DNA of 64,000 nt, from the NCBI GenBank assembly GCA_016800925.1, contig JABCPU010000007.1:62001-126000 (forward strand). Direction: 5' to 3'. This DNA is from Suillus spraguei. Lineage: Eukaryota; Basidiomycota; Agaricomycetes; Boletales; Suillaceae. The stretch's first letter is position 1; each line of letters opens with the position of its first letter. The translations under genes and the position numbers were made by a program. Under the pieces are notes generated by a model. That model did not search any database. It was not told where the DNA came from and worked only from the letters and a program-made list of their open reading frames with translations. Below, piece by piece: positions 22,765 through 33,058 of this stretch.

Positions 22765-24276
22765 ATGGATGAGCCCACGTACACTCCATATGAAGTTCCC
22801 CCATTCTACTTCCTCGGTTTCCAGAAAGATGTGGAAGAAATAGATGGTTACAAACCGGGCGGATATCACCCCGTACACTTGGGCGACACATTTCCTTCGC
22901 GGGATAACCCAAGGTACCGAGTTCTCCACAAGCTAGGATTTGGATCAATGGCAACGGTCTGGCTCGCTAAAGATGCTGTAGCAAAGTTAGCTTCAACGTA
23001 CCCATTTTGTGATGTTGATTGACTGATATTTGGAACATTACAGCCGCTGGGTGATGCTGAAAATAGTCATTGCGGATCTTTCAAGCAACAACAGAGAAAC
23101 CACTATTTTACAATGGCTGAGCACTAGACCTCGTGATCACCCCGGTGCTAAACATATTGTTCAGTCACACGATTCCTTTCAGATACAGGGTCCCAATGGA
23201 ACGCACCAAGTGCTCGTGATGGATGTACTTGGATCATTATACTCGCTTATTCTCCAAGACACCTTTCATCAACACTGGTCGAGTGTATGTCGTCAGGTTA
23301 TGCTGGGATTGGCATACCTTCACCAGGAAGCAGTAGTGCATGGCAGTGAGCAGGCTGCAGTAGTTCCTTTAGGTTCTCCGAGATTGTTGACCCACGATGA
23401 GTCCAGATATACACTTCGGAAACATTGGTTTCCAGATCCCCGGAATCGACCAATACACAGAGGTTAAAATGTATCGACTCATCCGAGAGCCAAAATTGAT
23501 CTCTGTGATACCCCACTATCACTCAGTACCAAGTGGTTCTCTTCCAAAGTATCTTGTCGCGACGCCGGAGACCGCACATTTTATGCCTGAAGTATTCGCG
23601 GAGATCCTAAAAGACAAGCTGACAGTGGAGATCATAGATTTTGGTAACGGTCTGTCACACTTTCTAGGGCATCATAGCGGTCAACTGACCCTTGTGAATA
23701 ATAGCATCTCGATTGCCGAATGAGAGGCCTCTCGAGCATCCAGACATGCCACGTATCATCCGTCCCCCTGAGGTGACGTTCTACAAGCTATCTGACGGTC
23801 AAGTCAAAGATGAGTGGGGTTTGCCCAGCGACGTTTGGTCGATGGCCTGCACGGTAAGGCTTCTTCCTTCCGACTGACGTAGAATGACAACATGTTTGCG
23901 TCATAGATATTTGAGATAGCATTCTCAGGTGTGATGTTTATAGGAGGCAGTGACGACGATAACACGCTTATTCATGAGACGATGAAACTCGTTGGCCCAT
24001 TGCCAGAGCCATGGAAACCGTACTGGAATTCCAAGCGCTTCGAAGATTCCGATGGTACAGTTACGTTGTGGTTGTCGATTGCATCACTGACATGTATTTT
24101 TAGGCAACTTCATGATTGATCCTGATGCCACATGGAAGGAAAGGTGTCCCGCTGAGCAGAACGATGGCAATAGTGCGGTCACTGTGGTGGACTTGCTGCG
24201 TGACATGTTGCGCTGGAAACCGATGGCTCGTCCCACAGCAGCTGATTTGCTTCGACATCCTTGGTTCGCGACCTGA
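22765..24276 (+). CDS. SRPK-like protein kinase with catalytic Asp replaced by Asn
   Basis: Spliced through GT-AG introns, this gives a full-length kinase of the agaricomycete SRPK-like group. It has a Gly loop LGFGSMATVWLAKD, the Lys in VMLKIVIA, a DFGNA motif, SDVWSMACTIFEIAF, and the C-terminal DLLRHPWFAT. In the catalytic loop the splice joins GGC-A to AT-ATA, giving HGNIHFGN. The related copy at 49.5 kb gives HGDLHFGN with the same intron. The Asp needed for phosphotransfer is therefore Asn. The frame is otherwise open from ATG 22765 to TGA 24274. It would be a pseudokinase if expressed. Canonical SRPKs phosphorylate SR-splicing factors, but the role of this fungal group is not known to me. 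Confidence 0.75.
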
Positions 24277-24689
24277 TCATCAAGCTGGGCTTACTTCTAC
24301 GGAACTTGTATCTCCAGCCATGAACGGTCATTCAGACATTACCGCTCAGCTTGTCGACACAAACCAGCAACGATACGATATGTTCTCTTGTCTAATTTCT
24401 CTCACTACATTTATACAGCCAGGTAATAATTATATTACTCGTGACGCCGTGTAATAGATCGGCTCCTGAAACATGGTCCTAAGATCCAACCCGTTGTGAA
24501 GCCAAACTTGATCCTCAGTTCAGAACTTGTGCCGGACCTCAGATATAACATGTAGTCTGGAGAGCCGCCGTTTCCGATCACAACAGGCACTAAGCGTCAA
24601 CGCAAGCGACCTCCTGCGCAGTTTCAGACACATCGGAAGAACCATGCAACGTGTATCATGACAATAATCTGAAAACTTACAAGAGTTTT
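24277..24689. other. 3' flank shared by the kinase copies
   Basis: The block around TAATAATTATATTACTCGT...AACATGGTCCTAAGA (24425-24485) and its continuation recur at 30120-30360 behind the third kinase fragment. Kinase copies were thus duplicated with their downstream DNA. No gene is present here. Confidence 0.6.
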
Positions 24690-25250
24690 TCACCAGGAAG
24701 CAGTAGTGCATGGCAGTAAGCAGACTGCAGTGGTTCTTTTAGGTTGTCCGAGATTGTTGACTGCCACGATGAGTCTAGATATACACTTTGGAATCATCGG
24801 TGTCAAGATACCCGGTATCGACCAATACACAGAAGTTGAAATGTATCGATTCATCCAAGAGCCAAAATTGATTCCTGTGATACCGCACTATCACTCAGTA
24901 CCAAGTAATTCTCTGCCAAAGTATCTTGTGGCGACGCCGGAGACCGCACACTTCATGCCTAAAGTGTTCGCGGAGATCCTAAAAGACAAGCTGACGGTGG
25001 AGATTATAGATTTTGGTCAAGGTTTGTCACTCGTTTCTAGGGTATCGTAATGGTCAACTAACCCTTGTAAATACTAGCATTTCAATTACAAGACGGGAAG
25101 CCTCTCAGGCATCCAGATATGTCACGTATCATCCGTCCCCCTGAGTTGACGTTCTACAAGCTATCCGACGGTCAAGTCAAAGATGAGTGGGGCTTGCCCG
25201 TTAATATGTCATGTCTATCAGTAGCACTCTGGCAAGGTGTGGAGATTAAG
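24690..25250 (+). pseudogene. Truncated SRPK-like kinase copy
   Basis: The sequence is nearly identical to the middle of the 22765-24276 kinase. It starts within the LHQEAVVHG segment and runs through the activation segment (IIDFGQ, RPLRHPDM-like, FYKLSDGQVKDEWGLP). It ends abruptly where SDVWS should follow (replaced by VNMSCLSVAL). The spliced catalytic loop would read HGNIHFGI, so it also lacks Asp. The N-lobe and C-terminal part are missing. Confidence 0.8.
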
Positions 25251-25629
25251 TACATAACATTCGGCCTTCATCATTCATTCTTCCATTGTAGGTTGGTGAA
25301 ATGACACTTAATGATTGCAAGAGAATCATGACAGCATATTTGAATCTTTATGCATGTTTAGCTTTGGTTAAGACGTGGCGACTCCTCATTCTACCACTGG
25401 TTAACGTCGGCCAACGGTGGATGCATTATGATGACGAAGCTTTCTCAATGGAATCATTTGTATCAGTCACCAGACACTTGCCACGCAATTCGTCCGAGTC
25501 AGACATCGTGTGCTGTATCGTGGCGGTACCCACCTTGAAAATTTTGACCACTGTTGTCTGCAGATCATGGTCTGCGCATATGTTCAATTATTGTTGGTAG
25601 AAGAGGCGAAGATCGGACCTGCGAGAATG
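25251..25629. other. Intergenic between kinase fragment and peptide gene
   Basis: No coding homology. This stretch would hold the upstream control region of the repeat-peptide gene at 25697. Confidence 0.4.
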
Positions 25630-25636
25630 TATAAAA
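25630..25636 (+). promoter_or_regulatory. TATA box of the repeat-peptide gene
   Basis: TATAAAA lies 67 bp before the ATG at 25697, a usual distance for a strongly expressed basidiomycete gene. Confidence 0.7.
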
Positions 25637-25696
25637 GGTCCTCTCGGTTTTTCAGTAGAGGGCATTGACGAATAGTCACTCCTCTTATCCCTAAAC

Positions 25697-26354
25697 ATGC
25701 AGCTTTCTTTGCTCTTGAGCGCACTTGTGTCTCTTGTCATTCTTGGTGCAGCGTCACCCGTGCCAGGAGCCATCTCTGAACATTCTTGTGAGTATTCATG
25801 ATCGTCAGCAGTATCATATTCACTCAGATGAGCTGCAATACACCACTCAGACAAGCGAGAGGAGCTTTCTCCAGAATACTTAAAGTATGGTTCAACTGGA
25901 GGTGAGATATAATACATCCATCATTTATATTCATTTACGAATCGTACATTTTACACCAGACAAGAAACGCGAGGAACTCGATTCAGCATACTTCAAGTAT
26001 GATTCAACTGGAGGTGAGATATAATACATCCATCATTTATATTCATTTACGAATCGTACATTTTACACCAGACAAGAAACGCGAGGAACTCGATTCAGCA
26101 TACTTCAAGTATGATTCAACTGGAGGTGAGATATAATACATCCATCATTTATATTCATTTACGAATCGTACATTTTACACCAGACAAGAAACGCGAGGAA
26201 CTCGGTTCAGCATTCATAAAGTATGGCACAATTGGAGGTGAGATATAATATATCCATCATTTATATTCATTTACAAATCATACATTTTACACCAGACAAG
26301 CGCAAGGACCTGGAGTCAGGTCACATTTATAGTGATCTCACCGACGTCTACTAG
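25697..26354 (+). CDS. Kex2-type repeat-peptide precursor (secreted), one repeat per micro-exon
   Basis: Six exons (25697-25787, 25851-25901, 25960-26013, 26072-26125, 26184-26237, 26296-26354) splice into 120 residues. A signal peptide MQLSLLLSALVSLVILGAAS is followed by a short spacer and five repeats. The full unit is DKKREELDSAYFKYDSTG, present twice unchanged. Variants are YKREELSPEYLKYGSTG, DKKREELGSAFIKYGTIG and a terminal DKRKDLESGHIYSDLTDVY. Each repeat begins with a KR, KKR or KRK site, so Kex2-like cleavage would release 14-16-residue acidic, Tyr-rich peptides. Every internal exon is phase 1-1, so it can be duplicated without harming the frame. Introns 2-4 (58 nt) are identical, and intron 5 differs at three bases. 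This fits the KEP class (Kex2-processed repeat proteins; some yield RiPPs such as ustiloxins, some structural peptides such as Rep1). No maturation enzyme is recognised nearby. The product and its role are unknown. Confidence 0.85.
25902..26295 (+). repeat. Tandem exon+intron repeat, 112-bp period
   Basis: The 58-nt intron starting GTGAGATATAATACATCC plus the 54-nt exon starting ACAAGAAACGCGAGG repeats at starts 25902, 26014, 26126 and 26238 (introns) with exons at 25960, 26072 and 26184. Two whole units are identical. The last is diverged in exon and slightly in intron. Confidence 0.95.
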
Positions 26355-26597
26355 GGCAGCAAACCAGCTGTGTAGCAACCTTGACGTCTTTCGTATAAAT
26401 TTGTCTCACTTCCCCGTGTCGTGTCAGGCCCGTAGTTATGTTAAATAAATAGGGGGAAAATGTATTGAGTTGATCTAGTCTCATACTTGATGATACAGTC
26501 GTTCCTTGATTGCGGAGTTGATCATATCAGACGCTCAACAGAGAATAAAATACGTGGAGGAAAAGGTAGAAGGTGCGGTGCAGTACTGTTCCCAGGA

Positions 26598-26921
26598 TTA
26601 AGACTCGAAGGTCAAGGAGAGATGCCCTCTTGTGTAGTAGAGAGACCGATAAATCGTATCCCAGATCACACAATATGTATTGATACCATGATAATCAATG
26701 ACAACGTGACACCCAGACGTAAATCCACCTAGGTAGCTGCAAAATATTTCTCCAACTTGAACACACTCTTCGACATGATATGCTTCGGGCATCCTCCATG
26801 TTTCAAATTGTACGTAACCCTGCTCTAGAAGTACGCCCCCCGGGCTAGTGCTGTCGGCAGTTGTTGTCGCACTCGCTGGATCGGTGTATACAATGACAGT
26901 TGGTGCAGGCCCCTCAGCAGG
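26598..26921 (-). CDS. Hypothetical protein, C-terminal exon only
   Basis: An open minus-strand frame begins after a plausible TTAG acceptor (26921) and ends at TAA (26598). It encodes about 107 residues: a Thr/Ser-rich start (TDPASATTTADSTSPGG), then a four-Cys hydrophobic tail with EECVQVGEIFCSYLGGF and GINTYCVIWDTIY. An upstream frame at about 27022-26950 (VRHPYLFDLTASKAQAL) could be the preceding exon, but no strong donor was seen. It lies 0.24 kb downstream of the peptide gene, in the opposite direction. The family is not recognised. Confidence 0.3.
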   Translation of the reverse strand, partial: PAEGPAPTVIVYTDPASATTTADSTSPGGVLLEQGYVQFETWRMPEAYHVEECVQVGEIFCSYLGGFTSGCHVVIDYHGINTYCVIWDTIYRSLYYTRGHLSLTFES

Positions 26922-27565
26922 CTAAGCATCACGTGTCTCGGTCAGCTTGACGGGGGATTGGGAAAGATTTCGATTTCGACGAGCGCCTGCGCCTTGCTTG
27001 CAGTCAGGTCGAACAGGTAGGGATGCCGCACGAGAGCAGATGGGTTCACGAATGCCGAACTACTCGATGTTGTCTCCGAGAACACGGTTTCCTCGGTTCG
27101 GGCCAATCACGGGAGAGTAGTCATAACAGCTCTAGTCCGACGAGTTCAAGAAGCTCTGCAGAAGGCACTATCTGTAATATAACGCTCGCCTTTCAATTAT
27201 TGTGGAAAAAACTAGCGGATTGTTGGTCGAGTCTGAGTCCGACTCGAACAGCCCTTTATGGAGATGTACGAGCTAGACTCAAGTTGATATGCATTACAGC
27301 CAAATTTCTTTCAGTTGAAGTGACAAAAAGAAAAGTGCCGAACACAAATCACTCATCCGAGATATTCCCCGGAAGTGTTCGGAAGTAGCCTATGATACAT
27401 CTTGTCAATGCCACAACGGTTACAGTTCTTCGTATCTATCTGTAAGCGACATTCAATGCGAGAGAGTGACAGCACATACATGTACCCTGATTAACTAACA
27501 CGTTGACCGTCGATGCAACGCCGCTGCCTGCCTGAACTCTTGTAATGTTCCATGTCTAACTTTTT
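26922..27565. other. No gene recognised
   Basis: Short frames only. The plus-strand frame 27023-27388 overlaps the possible upstream exon of the minus-strand hypothetical gene and has no recognisable motif. The stretch may include the 5' part of that gene. Confidence 0.3.
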
Positions 27566-28435
27566 CTACTTCCCTAAGCGATTCATGCTCTTGATATCTG
27601 TGTCGATGATTGTCGCGTCAAACGAACCTACCTGCAAAGATTTAGGCCGGATAATGATAGAGCAATCCTTGAATGTCACTGAAAGAAGGTATGCCATTAG
27701 ATAATGCCGGAGATGTCCAGGATTTAGGACTGTGTAGTGCCAGGAGTGATAATCAGACTGATGAAGTCCTCCCATTCCTCTATGGAATGATCAGGAACTG
27801 AAGACCCAAGACCATCATATGGGAAACTTGACAATGTTTGTGTGTACAACTTGGATAAACCCTCTACACCAAGGATATCCAGTGTTCGTTTTAAAAGAAC
27901 GGGAAGAACGGACTATCAAGGAGTGCCTGCGAAAGAACAGATATGGATGATTCCCGAGGTTCTGGATGTCGGTCAATTTGTTCGCAGTGAAGAGTGCCAG
28001 CAATTGCATCGAGTGGTCCTATCCAAACCTATCAGGAATATGTGAACGCGATATAATGAAGACGTACATCATCTGGTTTTGCCATTCTGCCCTCGACGAA
28101 GAATCGCAAGTTATTTGTTATTGAGAGACCCATTGCTCTCATACCACCCAGCCCACAAAGCACCCAGAACCCTTCTAATACGCGCCTCATTGCGGGAAAA
28201 GAGGTCCAAGGGACAATATGTCGTACCGAAACCCCCTTGTTCCATTTTAAAGCACAAAATCTGCACGTTGCTGTCTTCAGAGCGACAGTCTCAGGCGAGA
28301 AATGGCATTCTGTAGGTAAAAATCTCCATTTCGGCTAAACAAGCAATCAGACACGTATTCTGCCAATAGACTGGCGACAACCTTGATTTCCATCGAGATG
28401 GGTGTACCCCAAATGAGATCCGTGGCTAATACTGG
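27566..28435 (-). pseudogene. Inositol-pentakisphosphate 2-kinase (IPK1)-like pseudogene, 5' truncated
   Basis: Minus-strand pieces in three frames carry the family landmarks in order: ISMEIK, then after a GT-AG intron PKWRFLP (family EIKPKWGFLP), TATCRFC, YCPLDLFSRNEARIRR, YESNGSLNN, LRFFVEGR, and the C-terminal LLSVTFKDCSIIIRP. IPK1 makes InsP6 from InsP5. Frame breaks show decay. One base is missing just after TCRFC, an 8-base duplication (AATAACAA) sits in the NNLRFF region, and another break comes before the FKDCS motif. The N-terminal third with the nucleotide-binding start is absent. A retrotransposon fragment begins a few hundred bases upstream. Confidence 0.78.
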
Positions 28436-28723
28436 TACCCATACCCGTGACCCGCACACGTTACCCCAACCCGTGCATTTGCCTACCCACAAACAGATGG
28501 CTCAAGTGAATATACTAACAAGAGCCTGAATGCGATTCTTCGTAGACCAACATCAATCAGGTGGTAGACGCACTCCATGCATCAGGTTCAATCTCATGTC
28601 TACTGTCAATGCATCAACAGGATACTTACACTTTCATTACACTGAGATTGCTCACCGAGACTATTGCCCCGCTGACTCCACAGTAGTACAAAAGACAAGG
28701 AAGAATTCCTGCGACTTAGCTGC
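28436..28723. other. Junction between IPK1 pseudogene and gypsy fragment
   Basis: Contains a (A)CCCGTGACCCGCAC-type GC-rich stretch and no coding homology that I recognise. This could be where the 5' end of the IPK1-like gene was lost. Confidence 0.35.
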
Positions 28724-29209
28724 GTGCTCGATGCCATCGTGGCACTCAAGAATGCTTACGACACACTCCTCACTTCAAAGATAAGTCAAGCAAACTTGGC
28801 TAATGCCCACAGGGCAGACGAACCGAAATTCGCAGTTGACGACCTTGTATACCTATCGACTGCATACCGGCGGCGGGAATATCTAAACTGGAACAGCAAA
28901 CGCGTCGGCAAGTTTATGCCCCGCTACGATGGTCCCTACAAGATCATTTTAGCACATCCTGAGTCGTCCACTTGTACTGTCGATTTGCCCGCACATACTA
29001 ACATTCATCCTACATTTCATGTTTCGGAACTGAAACAACACGTACGCAATGACCCCAACCTGTATCCCATACGCGAACTTCAAAGGCCATACCCAATCAT
29101 CACGATGTCCGGCGCCGAAGGGTGGGAGATAGAACATATCCTCGACAAGAGAGCACACGGCTGGTGCGCTGGCGTGGGTACAGACCAGATTACCGAGCAG
29201 CGAGGTTGA
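28724..29209 (+). pseudogene. Ty3/gypsy integrase C-terminus with chromodomain start
   Basis: The frame shows the well-known gypsy Pol tail: FAVDDLVYLSTAYRR, GPYKIILAHPESSTCTVDLP, HPTFHVSELKQHV, then WEIEHILDKR, the start of a chromodomain. The polymerase, the rest of the integrase and the LTRs are not present around it. It is an isolated 3'-end fragment. Confidence 0.88.
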
Positions 29210-29454
29210 AGATACAGACGCGCTGAAAGGATTCAACAAGGGGTGCTTACCAATACACACACGCGTCAGACATGACATCATAGATCGTGCATGTCTACAT
29301 ATATATCACGACGCTTGGTCTTGTTTACGATAGACTCGGGTCTCTCTCTTACCAGTCTGCTGGACGGAGAGTTGCGTGTACTGGACAGCTTCGTCATCCT
29401 TCTAGACATGGACTGTGTCTGTACAATGCATGTTTATTCAGAAGGAAGCCCGAA
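29210..29454. other. Intergenic between gypsy fragment and kinase fragment
   Basis: No coding homology recognised. Confidence 0.35.
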
Positions 29455-29835
29455 TCAGTGCACGGTAGGGTTTCTTCCCTCCCGACTGCCGTAGAATCTC
29501 GACATTGGGGAGTAGCACTCTCAGATGTGATGCTTGCAGAAGGCAGCGACGACGGTAACACGCTTATCTATGAGACGATGAAACTCTGCCAGGGCGGTGG
29601 AAACTGTACTGGAATTCAAAGACACTGATGGTATGGTTACGTCGTAGTTGTCGATTGCATGTATTTTTAGGCAACTTCACGATTGATCACATGGAAGGAA
29701 AGGTGTTCTACTGAGAACGATGACCACAGTGCGGTCACTGTGGTGGACTTGCTGCGTGACATGTTGCGCTGGAAATCGATTGCCCGTCCCACAGCAGTTG
29801 ATTTGCTGCGACATCCTCGGTTCGCGACCTTTTTC
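29455..29835 (+). pseudogene. Third, decayed SRPK-like kinase fragment
   Basis: The piece matches the last third of the 22765-24276 kinase at DNA level. It has the intron before IFEIAF, a GSDDGNTLIYETMKL segment (GGSDDDNTLIHETMKL in the full copy), and the DLLRDMLRW/RHPRFAT region in a different frame. Deletions and frame shifts make it non-coding. It is followed by an inverted copy of its own end and by the shared 3' flank. Confidence 0.75.
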
Positions 29836-29991
29836 AGATGTCGTCCGCTGGCGCCCGTTCCCATCATGTTGGGTTTTGACTGGGGTTCATGACTGGAGAC
29901 AAGTTCCACGGAAGTAAGGTCGCGAACCGAGGATGTCGCAGCAAATCAACTGCTGTGGGACGGGCAATCGATTTCCAGCGCAACATGTCAC
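29756..29991. repeat. Perfect 76-bp inverted repeat (kinase 3' end)
   Basis: 29756-29831 is the exact reverse complement of 29916-29991, with an 84-bp spacer. Both arms carry the kinase tail sequence that includes CGACATCCTCGGTTCGCGACC. Transcribed, it would form a long perfect hairpin. Confidence 0.95.
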
Positions 29992-30494
29992 CCAGTGCCG
30001 CGATGAATCTGACTGAAGCGGTCTTGCATGAACGGTCGTTGAGACGTTACCGCTCAGCTCGTCGACACAAACCAGCAACGATACAATACGTTAATTTCTT
30101 TCACTACATTTACACAGTCAGGTAATAATTATATTATTCGTAACACCATGTAATAGATCGGCTCGTGAAACATGGTCCTAAGAAGATTCAGCCCGTTGTG
30201 AAGTCGAACTTGATCTCAGTTCAGTTTTGCCGGACCTCAGATATAACATGAAGTCTGGAGAGCCGCCATTTACAATCACCAAGTGTCGACGCAAGCAGTT
30301 TAGACGCGACGGAAGAACCATGCAACGTGTATTATGACAATAATCTGAAAATATACATTATACAACTCGACATCCAAATTCCAAGTCCCCATGGATCAAT
30401 CGTATCGTATAAAAGTAACGAAAGTGGTGGAAGAAAACGTGGGGGGTAGAGGGAGGACATAACACACTATAAGTCAAAATCCGACATCTGATGG
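29992..30494. other. Shared kinase 3' flank, then spacer
   Basis: 30120-30360 is a diverged copy of 24425-24690 (the downstream flank of kinase copy 1). The remaining bases before 30495 are the 3' side of the next gene. Confidence 0.6.
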
Positions 30495-33034
30495 TTATTG
30501 AACGCCTTTTGTAGGAGCGGGAGTTGATGGATCCCAGAACGAGCTGACTCGCGTGGGTACGTCAGGATCTGACGTTCCCTCGCCGCCAGCGTTCATATCT
30601 TCTATCAGAGTAGAGTTGCCCTCTGCGTCGACGCCACTCGTCTCATCTTCGCTCTTACCCAATGACAAACTTGACATACTCAGCACCCCGTAACTGCCTC
30701 CGCTCGCAGAAACATCCGATCTCTCACTCATCCTGCTAGGCACACGTCCTGCGTCCTCTTTCCCGCTCTCCATGGCGCTCATGCGACCATCAGATCGAAG
30801 ACTTCCTCGACTAGGTACACGCAGGCTTTCAGGGCGCTTTAGAATCGCGTCGGCCAGTATGCTATTCTGCCACATGTCCTCCTGGTCATCTTCCTCTGCT
30901 TCATTGATGCTCGTGTCTTCACTATTACTATCTTGAGTAGGCGAAGATGTCGAATCACGCCGTCGTCGCCTCCCACGCGATGGCGATGATCCCGCCGAAG
31001 AAGTCGTATCGGGAGTATATTGGCCTTTGCCACTGCCATTCCGCACGCTGCTTCCCGGACTCATGGTCATTCTTAGACCCGAGAATAAAGGTGACATTCC
31101 TGCACTTCCATAAGTACCTGGAAAGCCGGGGTATGGGTGGTAGGATGATGCAAGCAGTGCTTGGACATGTGCGGGTGGATTATGGCTGAAAATTGTGGGA
31201 AGGCCGTTGTGAGAGATGTTGGGGCTGTGAGGCTGTAGACGTGGGGATGGCGATGTGGGAGAGGAGTAAGACGATGAGGGAGGCTGGACTTGGGCTTGTG
31301 CCTGGGATTGCAAGGTTGCAAGGACAGAGTATGCTGCCTGAAGCTGCTGCATGAAATGATGGACTTGGGCTTGTAGCTGAAGAACATAGTCAGTGAAATG
31401 ATAATAAAGAAGACCAGGCCACCACATAATGGGAGGCTCGGTGAGAAGTAAATACTCACTTCAGCTTCTCGCCTCCTCCAAGCCATCATATCCTCATTCC
31501 ATCGCCACTTTAACTCTTCATTTTCCTTCCCCACGCGTTCGACCTCCGCACGAGCTTTCTCTTCTCGTAGTCTCGCAGCCTCCAGTGCACCACGCATGGA
31601 CGCGAGCTGGGTTTGAGCACTTAATGGGCCAACATGCGAGCCTATATGGACAGTATGGACAGATACTCCTAGTGGAGGCGTCGAGCCTCGCGAAGCAGTT
31701 GGTATAGGCGGACCTGCGACTTTGTTTTCATTCATAATAGGACTTTCAATTGTGCTCGAGTGGGTATGTGTGTGATCATTAGGAGACGCCTGAAGAGAGT
31801 TCAAAGTAGGAAATGTGACATGTGGAAGTGTTGGTGAAGGAGCAAGCTGAGGGGAGGAACCGGAAGGAGATGGTGGTGGTTCAATATTCGATCCTGGATT
31901 TGGATGTAATGGGGAACTGGATGCGGATGCAGACGTAGATAACGTAATTCGTGCGGGAGAGGTAAATGAAGATGCTAAAGGGGTGTTATGCGAGATAGAG
32001 GCTGAAACCACGCAACTCCCATTGGCTTTGTCAGCTCCACGTTGCTTGGACATTAATCGTGGAAGCTCGGTGTGAGCAGCTGCCCTGTAGGCCTGTGATT
32101 GTTCGTCCAAATCCAACGCGTGGGTAGACGTGGATAAACGGAGTGGCATAGACCGAGATTGAGGATAAGAAGACGATGATGCACGCTCATAGCTGTCGTG
32201 ATCTTCGGTGGGAGTGGTTGGGGAGGATGATTCTGATATGGAAGAAGCGGAGACGTCGTGACAGGGGCTGCCAGCAGATTGAATGTTGTCAATGGTGGTA
32301 TGCAGGTGCGTATGTTCAGAGCGTGAAATACGCATGGCGGGGTTATTGAAGGTGATGTGACGCGAAACGGATATTGGCTCAGAACTCGATGCTGACATGC
32401 AAGCAGGTAGCAAGCGGTCCTCGTGGGGTTCAACTGCTGGCGGCGACTCTACGCTCAAACGGGATACCGGATTCTCTTCAGGAGAATCTAGAATAGGTGA
32501 AGGTAAACGAGAAGTGGATGGCGCGACTGGCGCGATATTATCGTTACTTGTAGTCAACTTGAACTTTGACTCGAATACTGAGGATTCGCTACCGCTGTTA
32601 TCCTGGTGAACAGGTGTTTTAGGGTGTGTGGTCTTGAATGTAGACTTTGCCTTCTTCCCGCCCTTGAGAAGTTCTTTGTGCGGAACTTTTCCTCTTCTGC
32701 GTCGCTCCTTGGAGCGAGAAGCTTTCTGCTCCGCGTCGGCAGACGTAGATGATGCTTCGGGAGTGTTCGGGCGTTCTGGTTCGGTCATATCGCACTCACC
32801 AGGAGTATTACTGGCGATATGAAAAGTAGAAAGAGCGGCGGTGATTATGGATTGAGCAGAACGGTGTGAGTCAGTTCCGTGGTCGTTCCCGGGATTGTCC
32901 TCCACGTGTTTCGCCCGCCAAAGGAGCATGGATGCAACAGCGAGGGCAAGAGAAGAGACAGTGAGTAGAACGATGCGTGCGTTATCCTCAGCGAGCAACC
33001 AGTTCCGTACGTGCTCTCGCTCACCATCATCCAT
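30495..33034 (-). CDS. Large Ser/Pro-rich protein with one TM helix and a coiled coil
   Basis: Two exons (33034-31460 and 31376-30495) join across an 83-nt intron with a GTGAGT donor and TTCTTCAG acceptor, giving about 819 residues. A single membrane helix (residues ~20-41, IVLLTVSSLALAVASMLLW) follows a short acidic N-terminus. A long Ser/Thr/Pro-rich disordered region comes next. A coiled coil (LASMRGALEAARLREEKARAEV and on, across the intron into VHHFMQQLQAAYSVL) leads into an acidic, Ser-rich tail. Basic clusters (SKERRRRGK, SRGRRRRR) are present. I know of no functional name. The layout suggests a membrane-anchored scaffold. An in-frame Met 24 bases upstream (33058) is an alternative start. 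Confidence 0.8.
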
Positions 33035-33058
33035 AACGACAACGAACGAACAGAGCAC

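Noticed and set aside
26400..28000. UstYa (DUF3328) oxidase partner for the repeat-peptide gene
   Set aside because: I looked for the HxxHC-type motifs in both strands around the gene and found none that fit, so I do not claim a RiPP cluster.
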